Shown here: in pieces, positions 49,087 through 59,419 of the stretch
Layout: every line of letters begins with the position of its first letter
Position numbering within the stretch: position 1 is the stretch's first letter
DNA from: Nocardioides sp. GY 10113
GTDB taxonomy: Bacteria; Actinomycetota; Actinomycetes; Propionibacteriales; Nocardioidaceae
Assembly: GCF_004919105.1 (NCBI RefSeq)
Contig: NZ_STGK01000010.1
Coordinates: 1-64,000, forward strand
Length of the DNA: 64,000 nucleotides
Direction of reading: 5' to 3'
Position numbers and translations under genes: made by a program
The notes under the pieces: model-generated
What the model saw: the letters and a program-made list of their open reading frames with translations, nothing else
Told to the model about the DNA's origin: nothing
The model's database searches: none

Positions 49087-50691
49087 TCAGAGGCGGAACC
49101 TGCCGACCTGGCCCCTCAGGTCCTCCGCCGTCCGGGCCAGCCCCGCCGCCGCGTCCTGGGTGATGGCGGCGTTGTGGCTGGTGTCGGAGGCGAGACCGGC
49201 GAGGACTCCGAGGCTGCGCGAGATCTCCTCCGAGCCCCCGGCGGCCTCGGTGACGTTGCGCGCCATGTCGTCGGTGGTGGCCGTCTGCTCCTCGACCGCG
49301 GACGCGATGGAGACCTGGGTGTCGTTGATCTGGTCGATGATCCCCGCGATCTGGGTGATGGCGTGGACGGCCGCCTGGGTGTCGGACTGGATCGCGCTGA
49401 TCCGGCGGTCGATGTCGCCGGTCGCCCGGGCCGTCTCCAGCGCCAGCTCCTTGACCTCGCTGGCCACGACCGCGAAGCCCTTGCCCGCCTCCCCGGCGCG
49501 ACCGGCCTCGATCGTCGCGTTCAGCGCGAGCAGGTTCGTCTGCTGGGCGATCGACTGGATGACGCTGATCACGTTGCCGACCTCGGCGCTCGACTCGCCG
49601 AGCCTCACCACGGTGTCCGACGTCGTCTGGGCGACCGACACCGCCTGCGAGGCCACGCCGGCCGCGGAGGAGGTGTTCTGGGAGATCTCGCGGCTCGAGG
49701 CCGACATCTCCTCGGTGCCCGTCGCGACCGTCTGCACGTTCTGGGTCACCTGGGCCGCGGCAGCGGAGACGCCCTGCGCGTGCGAAGCGGACTCCTCGGC
49801 CGAGTCGGCGATCCGCTGGGCCGTCGCGGCCATGGTGGACGCCTGCGCCGTGAGGTCGTCGGAGCTGGTGAGGATGCCGGACAGCATGGTGCGGATGGAG
49901 CCGGCCGCCGCGTCCAGCGAGGCGGCCATCTGCGCCAGCTCGTCCCCGCTCGGGTCGTCGACACGGACGGTCAGGTCGCCGGCGGCGAGCGCCTCGAGGG
50001 CCTCGGCCTGGCGGCGGATGCGCGCGAGCACGTTCCGCACCAGCCGTACGCCGATCGCGCACGACACCAGCAGCCCGATGACGACCGTGAGGATGAGCAC
50101 CAGCCGCGAGGTGCCCGCCGCGGCCTCGAACCCGGCGCCGCGCCGGACGATGGCGTCGGCGTTGTCGCGGGCCGTCTCCAGGGTCGCCTCGTAGACCTTG
50201 CGCAGGTCGCGGGTCTCGCTCAGGCTGAGCCGGGTCGCCCCGTCGACGTCGGTCAGGGCCATGTCCATGACGGTGCCCAGCGACTCCTCCCAAGCGGCGA
50301 CATCGGCCCGGGCCTGGGCCAGCAGCGGGCCCTCGCCGTCCGGCACGTGGTCGGCGGCGGTCACGAACAGCTCGTCGACCTGCTGGAGCTTCTCGGTGAT
50401 CGAGTCCGCGAACTCGGGGTCCTGGGTGAGCAGGAGGCCTCGCTCGTCGTTGGCGATGCCCTTCGCAACGACCCGGATCTCCTCGACCGTGCTCAGGTAG
50501 GGCACCGAGTGCCCCAGCTCCTGATCCCTGACCTCCGCGAGCCGGGCGATGGTCCAGAACCCCACCCCGGCCGCGACGATGGCCGACAGCAGCACGACCA
50601 CGATCGGCGCGGCGATCTTCTGGCCGAGGCTGAGGTCGGCCAGCCGCCGACGGCGGGGCTGGTCGACGTGCGCGCGATCGGTCGTGTCCAT
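49087..50691 (-). CDS. methyl-accepting chemotaxis protein
   Basis: A 534-residue chemoreceptor. A membrane helix (about 27-50), an extracytoplasmic helical sensor (about 51-205), a second helix (about 205-225, [18 protein letters not shown]), a HAMP domain (about 226-280) and a long coiled-coil signalling domain. The hairpin tip [28 protein letters not shown] is the invariant part that binds CheA and CheW. The ATG has GGAGG 8 nt upstream. No other chemotaxis gene is in the window. Confidence 0.93.
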   Translation of the reverse strand: MDTTDRAHVDQPRRRRLADLSLGQKIAAPIVVVLLSAIVAAGVGFWTIARLAEVRDQELGHSVPYLSTVEEIRVVAKGIANDERGLLLTQDPEFADSITEKLQQVDELFVTAADHVPDGEGPLLAQARADVAAWEESLGTVMDMALTDVDGATRLSLSETRDLRKVYEATLETARDNADAIVRRGAGFEAAAGTSRLVLILTVVIGLLVSCAIGVRLVRNVLARIRRQAEALEALAAGDLTVRVDDPSGDELAQMAASLDAAAGSIRTMLSGILTSSDDLTAQASTMAATAQRIADSAEESASHAQGVSAAAAQVTQNVQTVATGTEEMSASSREISQNTSSAAGVASQAVSVAQTTSDTVVRLGESSAEVGNVISVIQSIAQQTNLLALNATIEAGRAGEAGKGFAVVASEVKELALETARATGDIDRRISAIQSDTQAAVHAITQIAGIIDQINDTQVSIASAVEEQTATTDDMARNVTEAAGGSEEISRSLGVLAGLASDTSHNAAITQDAAAGLARTAEDLRGQVGRFRL

Positions 50692-50907
50692 GCAGATGTC
50701 CTCCGGTCCTTCGAGGCGGGGCAGCGGCCCCACACGCCCGGTATCGGCGCCCACCGACGATTCCTGAGGTGACGGCTGTCACACGCTCGGCGGCACCGGC
50801 GGCCCGCGGTCCATCGTGCGGCGAGCCGGTCCGGCGGCCGTGCTTATGTCCCGAAAATGCCGAAGTTGGGTTTCCCGAAGACACTAGGCGGGGCTACCCT
50901 CGATCCA

Positions 50908-52377
50908 ATGACCGTTTCGCCGCCCGACCTCGTGCTGCCCGCCTGCGACTTCACCGTCTTCGGCGCGACCGGCGACCTCGCGCTGCGCAAGCTCCTGCCG
51001 GGCCTCTACCACCGCGAGCTCGAGCACCAGCTGCCCGAGGGCACCCGGATCATCGGCATCTCCCGCAGCGGCCTGGACGACGCTGGCTACCGCGACCTGG
51101 TCGGCCACGCGCTCTTCGACCACGTCCCCGAGGACCACCTCGAGGCCGGTGCCCTGCACCGGTTGATGCGCCGGCTGCACCACGTGAGCATCGACGCGGA
51201 CATGCCGGAGCGCTGGCACGACCTGCAGGGCCTGCTCAAGGACCGGCCGGCGGTCGCCGGCGGGGACGCCGCGGTCCGCATCTACTACCTGGCCGTCGCG
51301 CCCGAGCTCTACTCCCCGATCTGCCACCGGCTGGCCGAGTTCGACCTGGTCAGCCCGGAGTGCCGGGTCGTCCTGGAGAAGCCGATCGGCAACAGCCTGG
51401 AGTCCTTCCGCGCGATCAACGACGCGGTCAGCGAGGTCTTCGAGGAGCGGCAGATCTTCCGGATCGACCACTACCTGGGCAAGGAGAGCGTCCAGAACCT
51501 GCTGGTCACCCGCTTCGCCAACACCTTCCTCGAGCCGCTGTGGAACTCCCGGTGGGTGGACCACGTCCAGATCACCGTGGCCGAGCGGCCGGGTGTCGGC
51601 CACCGCACCGACTACTACGAGTCGGCGGGCGCACTGCGCGACATGGTCCAGAACCACCTGCTCCAGCTGCTGTGCCTGGTGGCCATGGAGCCGCCGACGC
51701 ACATCGGGCCCGAGACCGTGCGCAACGAGAAGGTCAAGGTGCTCCAGGCGCTGGCCCCGCTCGTCGGCGAGGACGTCGACCACCTCACCGTGCGCGGCCA
51801 GTACGAGTCCTACCCGCACGACATCGGGGTCCCCACCGGGACCGAGACCTTCGTCGCGCTGCGCGCGGAGGTGCAGAACTGGCGCTGGGCAGGCGTGCCG
51901 TTCTACCTGCGCACCGGGAAGCGGATGGCGCGCGACGAGTCGACGATCGAGGTGGTTCTCAAGGAGCCGCCGCACGCGATGTTCCCGCAGAGCGAGGGCA
52001 CCACCACGCCCAACCGCTTGACGATCCGGATGAAGCCGGACGAGGGCATGCAGCTGCACGTCACCGCGAAGGTCCCCGGCCCGGGCGGGATCCGGCTGAC
52101 CCCGGCCTCGCTCGACCTCAGCTACGCGACCGCCTTCGACGAGCGCTGCCCCGATCCCTACGAGCGGCTGCTGATGGACGTCATCCGCGGCCTCCCGACC
52201 CTGTTCATGCGTCGCGACGAGGTGGAGGCCGCCTGGGCCTGGATCACCCCGATCCTGGCGCGGTGGCAGGACACCTCCACCGAACCGATCTGTTACGCCG
52301 ATGGCACCAATGGACCCGCCGAAGCGTCCACTCTGATGTCTCGGGACGGCCGCACCTGGCAGGAGAACCCAGCATGA
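50908..52377 (+). CDS. zwf: glucose-6-phosphate 1-dehydrogenase
   Basis: A 489-residue enzyme oxidising glucose 6-phosphate to 6-phosphogluconolactone with NAD(P)+. The N-terminal cofactor motif is [15 protein letters not shown] near 18-32, the active site RIDHYLGKE near 184-192 with the catalytic His, and EKPIGNS near 160. The ATG at 50908 is used because TACCCT lies 7 nt upstream, though an in-frame ATG at 50857 exists. It overlaps edd as ATGA and starts a three-gene Entner-Doudoroff operon. Confidence 0.93.
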   Translation: MTVSPPDLVLPACDFTVFGATGDLALRKLLPGLYHRELEHQLPEGTRIIGISRSGLDDAGYRDLVGHALFDHVPEDHLEAGALHRLMRRLHHVSIDADMPERWHDLQGLLKDRPAVAGGDAAVRIYYLAVAPELYSPICHRLAEFDLVSPECRVVLEKPIGNSLESFRAINDAVSEVFEERQIFRIDHYLGKESVQNLLVTRFANTFLEPLWNSRWVDHVQITVAERPGVGHRTDYYESAGALRDMVQNHLLQLLCLVAMEPPTHIGPETVRNEKVKVLQALAPLVGEDVDHLTVRGQYESYPHDIGVPTGTETFVALRAEVQNWRWAGVPFYLRTGKRMARDESTIEVVLKEPPHAMFPQSEGTTTPNRLTIRMKPDEGMQLHVTAKVPGPGGIRLTPASLDLSYATAFDERCPDPYERLLMDVIRGLPTLFMRRDEVEAAWAWITPILARWQDTSTEPICYADGTNGPAEASTLMSRDGRTWQENPA

Positions 52378-54287
52378 GCCACTCCACGACCTCACCCGCG
52401 CAGCTGCACCCGGTCCTCGCGGACGTCACCGCGCGACTGGTCGAGCGCAGCGCGCAGACCCGCACCGCCTACCTGGCCAAGATCGAGGCCGCCCGGCTGA
52501 GCGGCCCCGCCCGCGGACACCTGGCCTGCGGCAACCTCGCCCACGGCTTCGCCTCCGCCGACCCCGGCGAGAAGAAGGAGCTGCGCCGCGGCGGGAAGCC
52601 CAACCTGGCGATCGTCACCAGCTACAACGACATGCTCTCGGCCCACCAGCCCTACGTCGACTACCCGCCGGTGCTCAAGCACGAGGTGATGCGGGCCGGC
52701 GGCATCGCCCAGGTCGCCGGCGGCGTGCCGGCGATGTGCGACGGCGTCACCCAGGGCCGCGCGGGCATGCAGCTCTCGCTGTACAGCCGCGACGTGATCG
52801 CGATGGCGACCGCGATCGCGCTCTCCCACGACATGTTCGACGGCGCGCTGCTGCTCGGCGTCTGCGACAAGATCGTGCCCGGCCTGCTGATCGGGGCGCT
52901 GTCCTTCGGCCACCTGCCGGCCGTCTGGGTGCCGGCCGGGCCGATGACCTCGGGCCTGCCGAACAAGGAGAAGGCCCGGGTGCGGCAGCGGTTCGCCGAG
53001 GGGAAGGCCGGACGTGAGGAGCTGCTCGAGGCCGAGGCGGCGTCGTACCACTCCCGCGGCACCTGCACGTTCTACGGCACCGCGAACTCCAACCAGCTGC
53101 TGATGGAGGTGCTCGGGCTGCACCTGCCGGGCTCCTCCTTCGTCAACCCCGGTACGCCGCTGCGCGAGGCGCTCACCCACGCGGCCGCCGCGCGCGCGGT
53201 CGCCCGCACGGCGCAGTACGAGGATGCCCCCACCCTGGGCCAGATGGTCGACGAGAAGGCGATCGTCAACGCCTGCGTCGCGCTGCTGGCCAGCGGCGGC
53301 TCCACCAACCACACGATGCACCTGGTCGCGATCGCCCGGGCCGCGGGCATCCAGCTGACCTGGAACGACCTCTCCGAGCTGTCCGACGTGGTGCCGCTGC
53401 TCGCGCGGATGTATCCCAACGGGCCGGCCGACGTGAACCACTTCCACGCCGCCGGGGGCATCGCGTTCCTGGTTCGCACCCTGCTCGACGCCGGCCTGCT
53501 GCACGAGGACGTGGAGACCATCGTCGGCCCCGGCCTGCGGCGCTACACCGAGGAGCCGGTGGTGATCGACGGTGAGCTGACCTGGCGCCCGGGTCCCGAC
53601 CGGAGCCTGGACCTCGACGTGCTCCGGCCCGCGACCGACCCGTTCTCCGCCCACGGCGGCCTCCAGGTCCTCCACGGCCCGCTCGGGACCGGCGTCGTCA
53701 AGACCTCCGCGGTCGCCCCCGAGCACCACTACGTCTCCGCCCCGGCCCGGATCTTCGACGACCAGCAGGACTTCCTCAAGGCGTTCCAGGACGGCGAGCT
53801 GGACGGCATCGACCTCGTCGCGGTGATCCGCTACCAGGGTCCCGCCGCCAACGGGATGCCCGAGCTGCACAAGCTGACCCCGGCGCTGGGCGTCCTGCAG
53901 GACCGGGGCCAGAAGGTCGCGCTCGTGACCGACGGGCGGATGTCCGGCGCCTCCGGCAAGGTCCCGGCGGCCATCCACGTCACCCCCGAGGCCGGCCTCG
54001 GCGGCCCGTTGGCGCTGCTCCGCGACGGCGACCTGATCACGCTCGACGCCGACGCCGGGACGCTCACGGTCGGCGAGGACGTGGTGCTCGCCGACCGTGA
54101 GCCGACCGGGCACCGGCCGACCGAGTCCGAGTGGGCGGGTACGGGACGCGAGCTGTTCGCGGCCTTCCGCGCCACGGTCGGGCCGGCCGACCAGGGGGCA
54201 TCGGTCTTCGGCCTGCCCGCCGTCCCCCCGACCGCCGACGCCACCGACACCGCCGCCGACCGGGAGGTCTCCGTTGTCCGCTCCTGA
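52374..54287 (+). CDS. edd: phosphogluconate dehydratase
   Basis: A 637-residue Ilv/Edd-family [4Fe-4S] dehydratase that makes 2-keto-3-deoxy-6-phosphogluconate (KDPG) from 6-phosphogluconate. Typical motifs are [42 protein letters not shown], and [15 protein letters not shown] near the C-terminus, with cluster cysteines among C-D-G, CDK and C-T-F. The length is normal. It overlaps zwf by ATGA and its end overlaps the eda start by 14 nt. Confidence 0.95.
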   Translation: MSHSTTSPAQLHPVLADVTARLVERSAQTRTAYLAKIEAARLSGPARGHLACGNLAHGFASADPGEKKELRRGGKPNLAIVTSYNDMLSAHQPYVDYPPVLKHEVMRAGGIAQVAGGVPAMCDGVTQGRAGMQLSLYSRDVIAMATAIALSHDMFDGALLLGVCDKIVPGLLIGALSFGHLPAVWVPAGPMTSGLPNKEKARVRQRFAEGKAGREELLEAEAASYHSRGTCTFYGTANSNQLLMEVLGLHLPGSSFVNPGTPLREALTHAAAARAVARTAQYEDAPTLGQMVDEKAIVNACVALLASGGSTNHTMHLVAIARAAGIQLTWNDLSELSDVVPLLARMYPNGPADVNHFHAAGGIAFLVRTLLDAGLLHEDVETIVGPGLRRYTEEPVVIDGELTWRPGPDRSLDLDVLRPATDPFSAHGGLQVLHGPLGTGVVKTSAVAPEHHYVSAPARIFDDQQDFLKAFQDGELDGIDLVAVIRYQGPAANGMPELHKLTPALGVLQDRGQKVALVTDGRMSGASGKVPAAIHVTPEAGLGGPLALLRDGDLITLDADAGTLTVGEDVVLADREPTGHRPTESEWAGTGRELFAAFRATVGPADQGASVFGLPAVPPTADATDTAADREVSVVRS

Positions 54288-54906
54288 GCTGCCCGACTCC
54301 GTGCTGGACGCCGTGCCGGTGCTGCCGGTCGTCGTCATCGACCGCGTCGCCGACGCCGTCCCGCTGGCGCGGGCCCTGGTCGCCGGCGGTCTGCCGGCGA
54401 TCGAGCTGACGCTGCGCACCCCGGTGGCCCTGGAGGCCATGGCCGCCATCGCCGCGGAGGTGCCCGAGATCCTGCTCGGCGCCGGCACGGTGACCACGCC
54501 AGCGGAGGCGGAGGCGTCCGTCGCCGCGGGCGCCCGGTTCCTGGTCTCCCCCGGCTGCACGCCGACCCTGCTGGCCGGCATGCAGGCCACCGGGGTCCCG
54601 TTCCTGCCCGGCACCTCGACGGTCTCGGAGGTGATGGCCGTGCTCGAGGCCGGACTGACCGAGATGAAGTTCTTCCCCGCCGAGGCGGCCGGCGGGGCGC
54701 CGTACCTCACGTCGGTCGGCGGACCGCTGCCGCAGGCCCGGTTCTGCCCCACCGGCGGGATCACGCCGGCCAGCGCGCCCACCTACCTGGGCCTGGCCAA
54801 CGTCGGTTGCGTCGGCGGGAGCTGGATCACCCCCGGCGACGCCGTCGCGACCGGTGACTGGGAGCGGATCAGCAAGCTCGCCGCCGAGGCCGCCGCACTG
54901 GGCTGA
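54274..54906 (+). CDS. eda: KDPG aldolase (2-dehydro-3-deoxyphosphogluconate aldolase)
   Basis: A 210-residue class I aldolase that splits KDPG into pyruvate and glyceraldehyde 3-phosphate. Glu44 (AIELTLRT) is the general base and Lys132 (EMKFFPAE) the Schiff-base lysine. The start is a rare TTG at 54274: GGGAGG sits 6 nt upstream, no ATG or GTG fits near it, and translation begins with [11 protein letters not shown]. It overlaps edd by 14 nt, so reinitiation is likely. With zwf and edd it forms a complete Entner-Doudoroff branch. Confidence 0.93.
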   Translation: MSAPELPDSVLDAVPVLPVVVIDRVADAVPLARALVAGGLPAIELTLRTPVALEAMAAIAAEVPEILLGAGTVTTPAEAEASVAAGARFLVSPGCTPTLLAGMQATGVPFLPGTSTVSEVMAVLEAGLTEMKFFPAEAAGGAPYLTSVGGPLPQARFCPTGGITPASAPTYLGLANVGCVGGSWITPGDAVATGDWERISKLAAEAAALG

Positions 54907-54961
54907 GACCGGTCCTCGCCGGTCCGCCGCCGACTGGTCGGCCGCGCGCGGAGCGACAGGC

Positions 54962-54995
54962 GTCACCCCCCGGCGACGCGTCGCCAGGGGGTGAC
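54962..54995. terminator. bidirectional terminator after eda
   Basis: GTCACCCCC-C-GGCGACG and CGTCGCC-A-GGGGGTGAC form a nearly perfect 34-nt palindrome with one mismatched pair and no loop to speak of. It lies between the converging eda and 55025 genes. Confidence 0.7.
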
Positions 54996-55024
54996 CGGGA
55001 TCAGTCAGCGGGCTCGCCGAGCCC

Positions 55025-55618
55025 TCACTGGTGCACCGCGCGCGGGGCGATGGGGCGCGCGGGGGTCGGCACTCCCTGGCCCCCGGGCGTGTAGACGATC
55101 GACAGCTGGCGAGCGCGGACGAAGCTGCCCGTGCCGGCCTCGCGAGCCACGAGCTGCACGTTGTGCTTGCGAGCCTTGACCGGCACCACGATCGTGATCG
55201 CACCGGCGTTGCCGGTCTGGTCCGCGACGTGGGTCAGCTGGTAGGCCAGGGAGTCGGAGATCGCCAGCTTGCCGTCGATCCGCAGGTTGTACTGCAGCCG
55301 GCCCGCGCCGGCGAGTGAGAAGTCGTCCTCGGCCCCGACCGTGCCGGTGACCGCGAGGTAGCCCTTGGCGGTCCGGAACTTCTTGGTGACGATCGGCGTG
55401 TAGTCCGTCTCCGTGAAGTCGTTGATGAAGCCGGTCTTGGCGGCGCCGAAGACCTTGACCGCCTTGGGCCCGGCCTGGGCCTTCGCGGCCGCGGTGGACT
55501 GGGCGCCGCCGGTGACGGCCTGGCTGGGCAGGCCCAGCGCGAGGACGAGGGCGAAGAGGCCGAGCACGAGCCCGACCCGCCCGCTGGTGAGGTGCGATCG
55601 CACCGAGGTGATGTTCAC
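55025..55618 (-). CDS. secreted or membrane-anchored hypothetical protein
   Basis: A 197-residue protein. The N-terminus has a signal peptide (VGLVLGLFALVLALGLPSQA, about 14-34) with a small-residue end. The rest is mostly beta with IVVPVKARKHNVQLVAREA and IVYTPGGQGV, compatible with a beta-sandwich. No cysteines are seen. No family is recognised. The GTG at 55618 has GGGAG 7 nt upstream. The 205-bp gap on its 5' side holds a near-palindrome ACTGGTCTAGACCGGT (55726-55741) of unknown role. Confidence 0.75.
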   Translation of the reverse strand: MNITSVRSHLTSGRVGLVLGLFALVLALGLPSQAVTGGAQSTAAAKAQAGPKAVKVFGAAKTGFINDFTETDYTPIVTKKFRTAKGYLAVTGTVGAEDDFSLAGAGRLQYNLRIDGKLAISDSLAYQLTHVADQTGNAGAITIVVPVKARKHNVQLVAREAGTGSFVRARQLSIVYTPGGQGVPTPARPIAPRAVHQ

Positions 55619-55823
55619 AGGAGTCTCCCGAGCAGATGGGGGAAGCGAACCGGACTGCCGCATCCCTGGGGGTTGCCCATGACGCTAGGCAGCGCCGCTC
55701 GGGCGCAGCAACGGTTGCCGCGGCGACTGGTCTAGACCGGTTGGGGCAGCCCTGGAACGCCCTCGCCCCGGCCGCGATCAGACCGCCTCCAGACCGCCCC
55801 CAGGGCGCGGATCGGTGCCCCGG

Positions 55824-56285
55824 TCACCCGCGGTGACCGGCGAAGAACCGCTCCAGCAGGCGCGTCGACTGATCCGCCAGCACGCCCGCGACCACCTCCG
55901 GCCGGTGGTTCAGCCGACGGTCGCGGACGACGTCCCACAGGCTGCCCACCGCGCCGGCCTTCTCGTCGTACGCGCCGAAGACGACGCGGTCCACCCGGCT
56001 GAGCACCGCTGCGCCCGCGCACATCGTGCACGGCTCCAGGGTCACCACCAGGGTGCAGCCGGACAGCCGCCACTCGCCGCGGGACCTCGCCGCCGCGCGC
56101 AGCGCGACCACCTCCGCGTGCCCCGTCGGGTCCGCATCCGCCTCGCGCACGTTGCGGCCCGACGCGATGACCGCACCCGACTCGTCGAGGACCACCGCGC
56201 CGATCGGCACGTCACCCGTCGCCAGCGCGGCGCGCGCCTCCTCCAGCGCGGCCTCCATCGGGCCGCGCCAACGATTCGTCGTCAC
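55824..56285 (-). CDS. tadA: tRNA-specific adenosine deaminase
   Basis: A 153-residue enzyme that converts A34 to inosine in tRNA-Arg(ACG). The zinc site is H56-A-E58 (proton shuttle) with P85-C86-T-M-C89. The length and motifs are typical. Its GTG overlaps the stop of the upstream partner gene as GTGA. Confidence 0.95.
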   Translation of the reverse strand: MTTNRWRGPMEAALEEARAALATGDVPIGAVVLDESGAVIASGRNVREADADPTGHAEVVALRAAARSRGEWRLSGCTLVVTLEPCTMCAGAAVLSRVDRVVFGAYDEKAGAVGSLWDVVRDRRLNHRPEVVAGVLADQSTRLLERFFAGHRG

Positions 56286-56773
56286 GCCGAGGTGAGCCCG
56301 ACCACGTCGTCGAAGAGCTCGCCGAAGCCGATCTGGCGCGCCACCTCGGAGAGCATCTCGTCAGGATAGAGCTCCTCGTCGTCGAGCAGCACCGCCAGGT
56401 CGAGCGCGGGCAGTCCGAGGTCCTCGAGGAGGTCCAGGTTCCCGGCGGGGGCGGGGTCGTCCTCGTCCTCGGGCAACGGCAGGCCGAGGAACTCGACCGC
56501 GGTCGCCGCCAGCTCCCACTCCGTGGCCGCCGTGATGTCGGAGAGCAGCAACCGCACCCGGTGCGGCTCGACGCGTGCCAGCAGGAAGAAGTCCTCGTCG
56601 ACCGCGACCATCCCGACCGCGCCGCCGTCGGCCGGGAAGCGGCGCAGCGCGCCGACCAGCGTCTCGATGTCGCGGGCGTGGTCGACCACCAGCTCCTCGA
56701 CCACCCAGTCGCCGTCCTCCCGGTACGCGGCCACGGCGAAGTCGACCTCGGCGGCCTCGTCCAGCTCGTTCAT
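56282..56773 (-). CDS. tRNA adenosine deaminase-associated protein
   Basis: A 163-residue protein that in actinobacteria is regularly found next to tadA (TIGR03941-type). It is acidic, starts NELDEAAEVDFAVAAYREDG and has an alpha/beta layout; the function is unknown. GGAGG precedes the ATG at 56773. Its stop overlaps tadA, and it is divergent from upp. Confidence 0.9.
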   Translation of the reverse strand: MNELDEAAEVDFAVAAYREDGDWVVEELVVDHARDIETLVGALRRFPADGGAVGMVAVDEDFFLLARVEPHRVRLLLSDITAATEWELAATAVEFLGLPLPEDEDDPAPAGNLDLLEDLGLPALDLAVLLDDEELYPDEMLSEVARQIGFGELFDDVVGLTSA

Positions 56774-56939
56774 CGCGTTCCTCCAGGGGGCATCGGGACC
56801 AGCACGGTCCAGCGTGACACGCGCGCGGCCGCATCACCAGAGAGTTCACCGCCCGTACCTACTGAGCAGGCCGCCCGGACGGCCGAGCCGGACCACCGGC
56901 CCGACGCCGCGCACGGTGCCCTGTCGGGCGCCCAGCGTC

Positions 56940-56945
56940 TAGGGT
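56940..56945 (+). promoter_or_regulatory. leaderless -10 box of upp
   Basis: TAGGGT ends exactly 6 nt before the ATG of upp at 56952. Confidence 0.55.
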
Positions 56946-56951
56946 TCCCCC

Positions 56952-57596
56952 ATGCGCACCCTGGTCGTGGATCACCCCCTCGTCGCCCACAAGCTCACCG
57001 CCCTGCGGGACGAGAACACCGACTCCCCGACGTTCCGGAACCTCACCGACGAGCTGGTCACGCTGCTCGCCTACGAGGCGACCCGGGAGGTGCGGGTCGA
57101 GCCGCACGAGATCGTCACCCCGGTCGCGCCGACGACCGGCGTTCGCCTGGCCTCGCCGCGACCGCTGGTGGTGCCGATCCTGCGGGCCGGCCTGGGCATG
57201 CTCGAGGGGATGATGCGGCTGCTGCCGACCGCCGAGGTCGGCTTCCTCGGGATGATCCGCAACGAGGAGACCCTCGAGGCCTCGACCTACGCCGAGCGGC
57301 TGCCCGAGGACCTCTCCGGGCGGCAGTGCTACATCGTCGACCCGATGCTGGCCACCGGCGGCACCCTCGCCGCCGCCATCCGCTTCCTGGTCGACCGCGG
57401 CGCCGACCACATCACGGCCGTCTGCCTGCTGGCCGCCCCCGAGGGCTGCGCGAACCTCGAGAAGGAGATCGGCGACCTGGCGGTGCCGGTCACCGTGGTC
57501 ACCGCGGCCATGGACGAGCACCTCAACGACAAGGGCTACATCGTCCCCGGCCTGGGCGACGCCGGCGACCGTCTCTACGGCGTCGCCGGGGGCTGA
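56952..57596 (+). CDS. upp: uracil phosphoribosyltransferase
   Basis: A 214-residue enzyme that makes UMP from uracil and PRPP. The PRPP motif is [10 protein letters not shown] near 130, and the C-terminal uracil-binding [15 protein letters not shown] near 195-210 is conserved. The length is normal. The ATG follows TAGGGT by 6 nt and needs no Shine-Dalgarno sequence. It is divergent from the tadA operon. Confidence 0.97.
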   Translation: MRTLVVDHPLVAHKLTALRDENTDSPTFRNLTDELVTLLAYEATREVRVEPHEIVTPVAPTTGVRLASPRPLVVPILRAGLGMLEGMMRLLPTAEVGFLGMIRNEETLEASTYAERLPEDLSGRQCYIVDPMLATGGTLAAAIRFLVDRGADHITAVCLLAAPEGCANLEKEIGDLAVPVTVVTAAMDEHLNDKGYIVPGLGDAGDRLYGVAGG

Positions 57597-57610
57597 CCGA
57601 CGCCGCCGGA

Positions 57611-57760
57611 GTCGAGGTGCGAGGCGCCCCGGCGCCCCGGCGCCCCGGCGCCGAGCGTCGCAACCCGGTGGGTTGAGGTGCGAGGCGCCCCGGGCGCCGA
57701 GCCTCGAAACCACCGAGGCCCGGCCGGTCTCGAGGCTGGCTTCGCCCGCACCTCACCACC
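57611..57760. repeat. three units of a GAGGTGCGAGGC/GCCTCG palindromic repeat
   Basis: Units at 57611-57666, 57671-57714 and, inverted, 57726-57760 share GAGGTGCGAGGCGCCCC and GCCGAGCCTCGAAACC-type ends. The first contains three tandem CCGGCGCC copies. They lie between upp and pntA in a 283-bp gap without a gene. Similar GC-rich palindromes are common in Nocardioides-like genomes, as far as I recall. Confidence 0.7.
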
Positions 57761-57879
57761 GGGCTCACAGCCGGTGAGTCGGAGGTCACACGCCCCTGGG
57801 GCGTGAGACGTCTACCACCGGGGCGGTCGCCTGTGTACGTTCGCGACCACTTGCGCCCTGGAGACATTGGGAGGAACAG

Positions 57880-59415
57880 GTGCTCATCGGCATCCCGCGC
57901 GAGTCGAAGGCAGGCGAGACACTCGTCGCCGCGACCGCGAAGACCGCCACACAGCTACGCCAGCTCGGTTACGACGTACTCGTCGAGTCCGGTGCCGGCG
58001 CCGCCGCCGACCAGCCCGACGCCGCGTTCGCCGCGGCCGACATCCGCGTCGGCACGGCGGCGGAGGTGTGGGCCGCCGACGTCGTGATCAAGGTCAACGC
58101 GCCGACCGAGGAGGAGATCTTGCGGCTGCGCAGCGGCGCCACGATCATCTCGATGATGGCGCCGGCCCGTAGCCCCGAGCTGCTGGAGAGGCTCCAGGCC
58201 GCCGGCGTGACCGCGCTGGCCATGGACGCGGTCCCGCGGATCTCGCGCGCCCAGTCGATGGACGTGCTCTCCTCGATGGCGAACGTCGCCGGCTACCGCG
58301 CGGTGGTCGAGTCCGCCCACGAGTTCGGCCGGATGTTCACCGGCCAGGTGACCGCGGCCGGCAAGATCCCGCCGGCACGCGTCTTCGTGGTCGGTGCCGG
58401 CGTGGCCGGCCTGGCCGCGATCGGCGCCGCCTCGGCGATGGGCGCGATCGTCCGGGCCTTCGACGTACGGCCCGAGGTGGCCGAGCAGGTCGAGTCCATG
58501 GGCGCGGAGTTCGTCACCGTCGAGATGGAGCAGGAGGTCTCCTCCGACGGCTACGCCAAGGAGATGACCGCCGAGCAGGAGGCCGCCACCGCGGCGATGT
58601 ACGACGAGGAGGCCCGCGCCGCCGACATCGTCATCACCACCGCGCTGATCCCGGGCCGGCCCGCGCCGAAGCTGATCAGCGCCGAGACCATCGCCGGCAT
58701 GCGCGGCGGCTCGGTGATCGTGGACATGGCCGCCGCCAACGGCGGCAACGCCGCGGCGACCGTCACCGACGAGAAGGTGGTGACCGAGAACGGCGTCACC
58801 ATCCTCGGCTACACCGACCTCGCCGGCCGGCTGGCGGCGCAGACCTCGCAGCTCTACGGCACCAACATCGTCAACCTGCTCAAGCTGCTGACGCCCGAGA
58901 AGGACGGCCAGCTGACGCTCGACATGGACGACGTCGTGCAGCGCGGCATCACCACCGTGCTGGGCGGGGAGTCGATGTGGCCGCCGCCGCCGGTGCAGGT
59001 CTCCGCCGGCGCCCCGGCGCCGGCCGCCCCGGCCCCGCCGGCCGAGGTGAAGCCGGCCAAGAAGCCAATGTCGTCCGACACCAAGCTCGGGCTGGTCGGC
59101 ATCGCCGCGGCCGCGCTGTTCCTGCTGATCGGCTTCGCGCCGGCCCAGCTGCAGCTGAACCTCACGGTGTTCGCCCTGTCGATCGTGATCGGCTACTACG
59201 TCATCGGGCACGTGCACCACGCGCTGCACACCCCGCTGATGTCGGTGACCAACGCGATCTCCGGGATCATCGTGGTCGGCGCCCTGCTCCAGATCGGCAA
59301 GGGCGACACCGCGATCACGATCATCTCGTTCGTGGCGATCCTGCTGGCCAGCATCAACATCTTCGGTGGCTTCGCGGTGACCCGCCGCATGCTCGCCATG
59401 TTCTCCAGGAGCTGA
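57880..59415 (+). CDS. pntA: NAD(P) transhydrogenase, subunit alpha
   Basis: A 511-residue subunit of the proton-translocating transhydrogenase. The N-terminal NAD(H) domain I (1-370) contains [20 protein letters not shown] near 118-137 and the NAD motif [15 protein letters not shown] near 170. A Pro/Ala linker near 370-395 leads to the membrane domain II part with about four helices. It exchanges reducing equivalents between NADH and NADP+, driven by proton flow. GGGAGGAA precedes the GTG. It is followed by pntB with a 4-bp gap. Confidence 0.95.
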   Translation: MLIGIPRESKAGETLVAATAKTATQLRQLGYDVLVESGAGAAADQPDAAFAAADIRVGTAAEVWAADVVIKVNAPTEEEILRLRSGATIISMMAPARSPELLERLQAAGVTALAMDAVPRISRAQSMDVLSSMANVAGYRAVVESAHEFGRMFTGQVTAAGKIPPARVFVVGAGVAGLAAIGAASAMGAIVRAFDVRPEVAEQVESMGAEFVTVEMEQEVSSDGYAKEMTAEQEAATAAMYDEEARAADIVITTALIPGRPAPKLISAETIAGMRGGSVIVDMAAANGGNAAATVTDEKVVTENGVTILGYTDLAGRLAAQTSQLYGTNIVNLLKLLTPEKDGQLTLDMDDVVQRGITTVLGGESMWPPPPVQVSAGAPAPAAPAPPAEVKPAKKPMSSDTKLGLVGIAAAALFLLIGFAPAQLQLNLTVFALSIVIGYYVIGHVHHALHTPLMSVTNAISGIIVVGALLQIGKGDTAITIISFVAILLASINIFGGFAVTRRMLAMFSRS

Positions 59416-59419
59416 CCCG

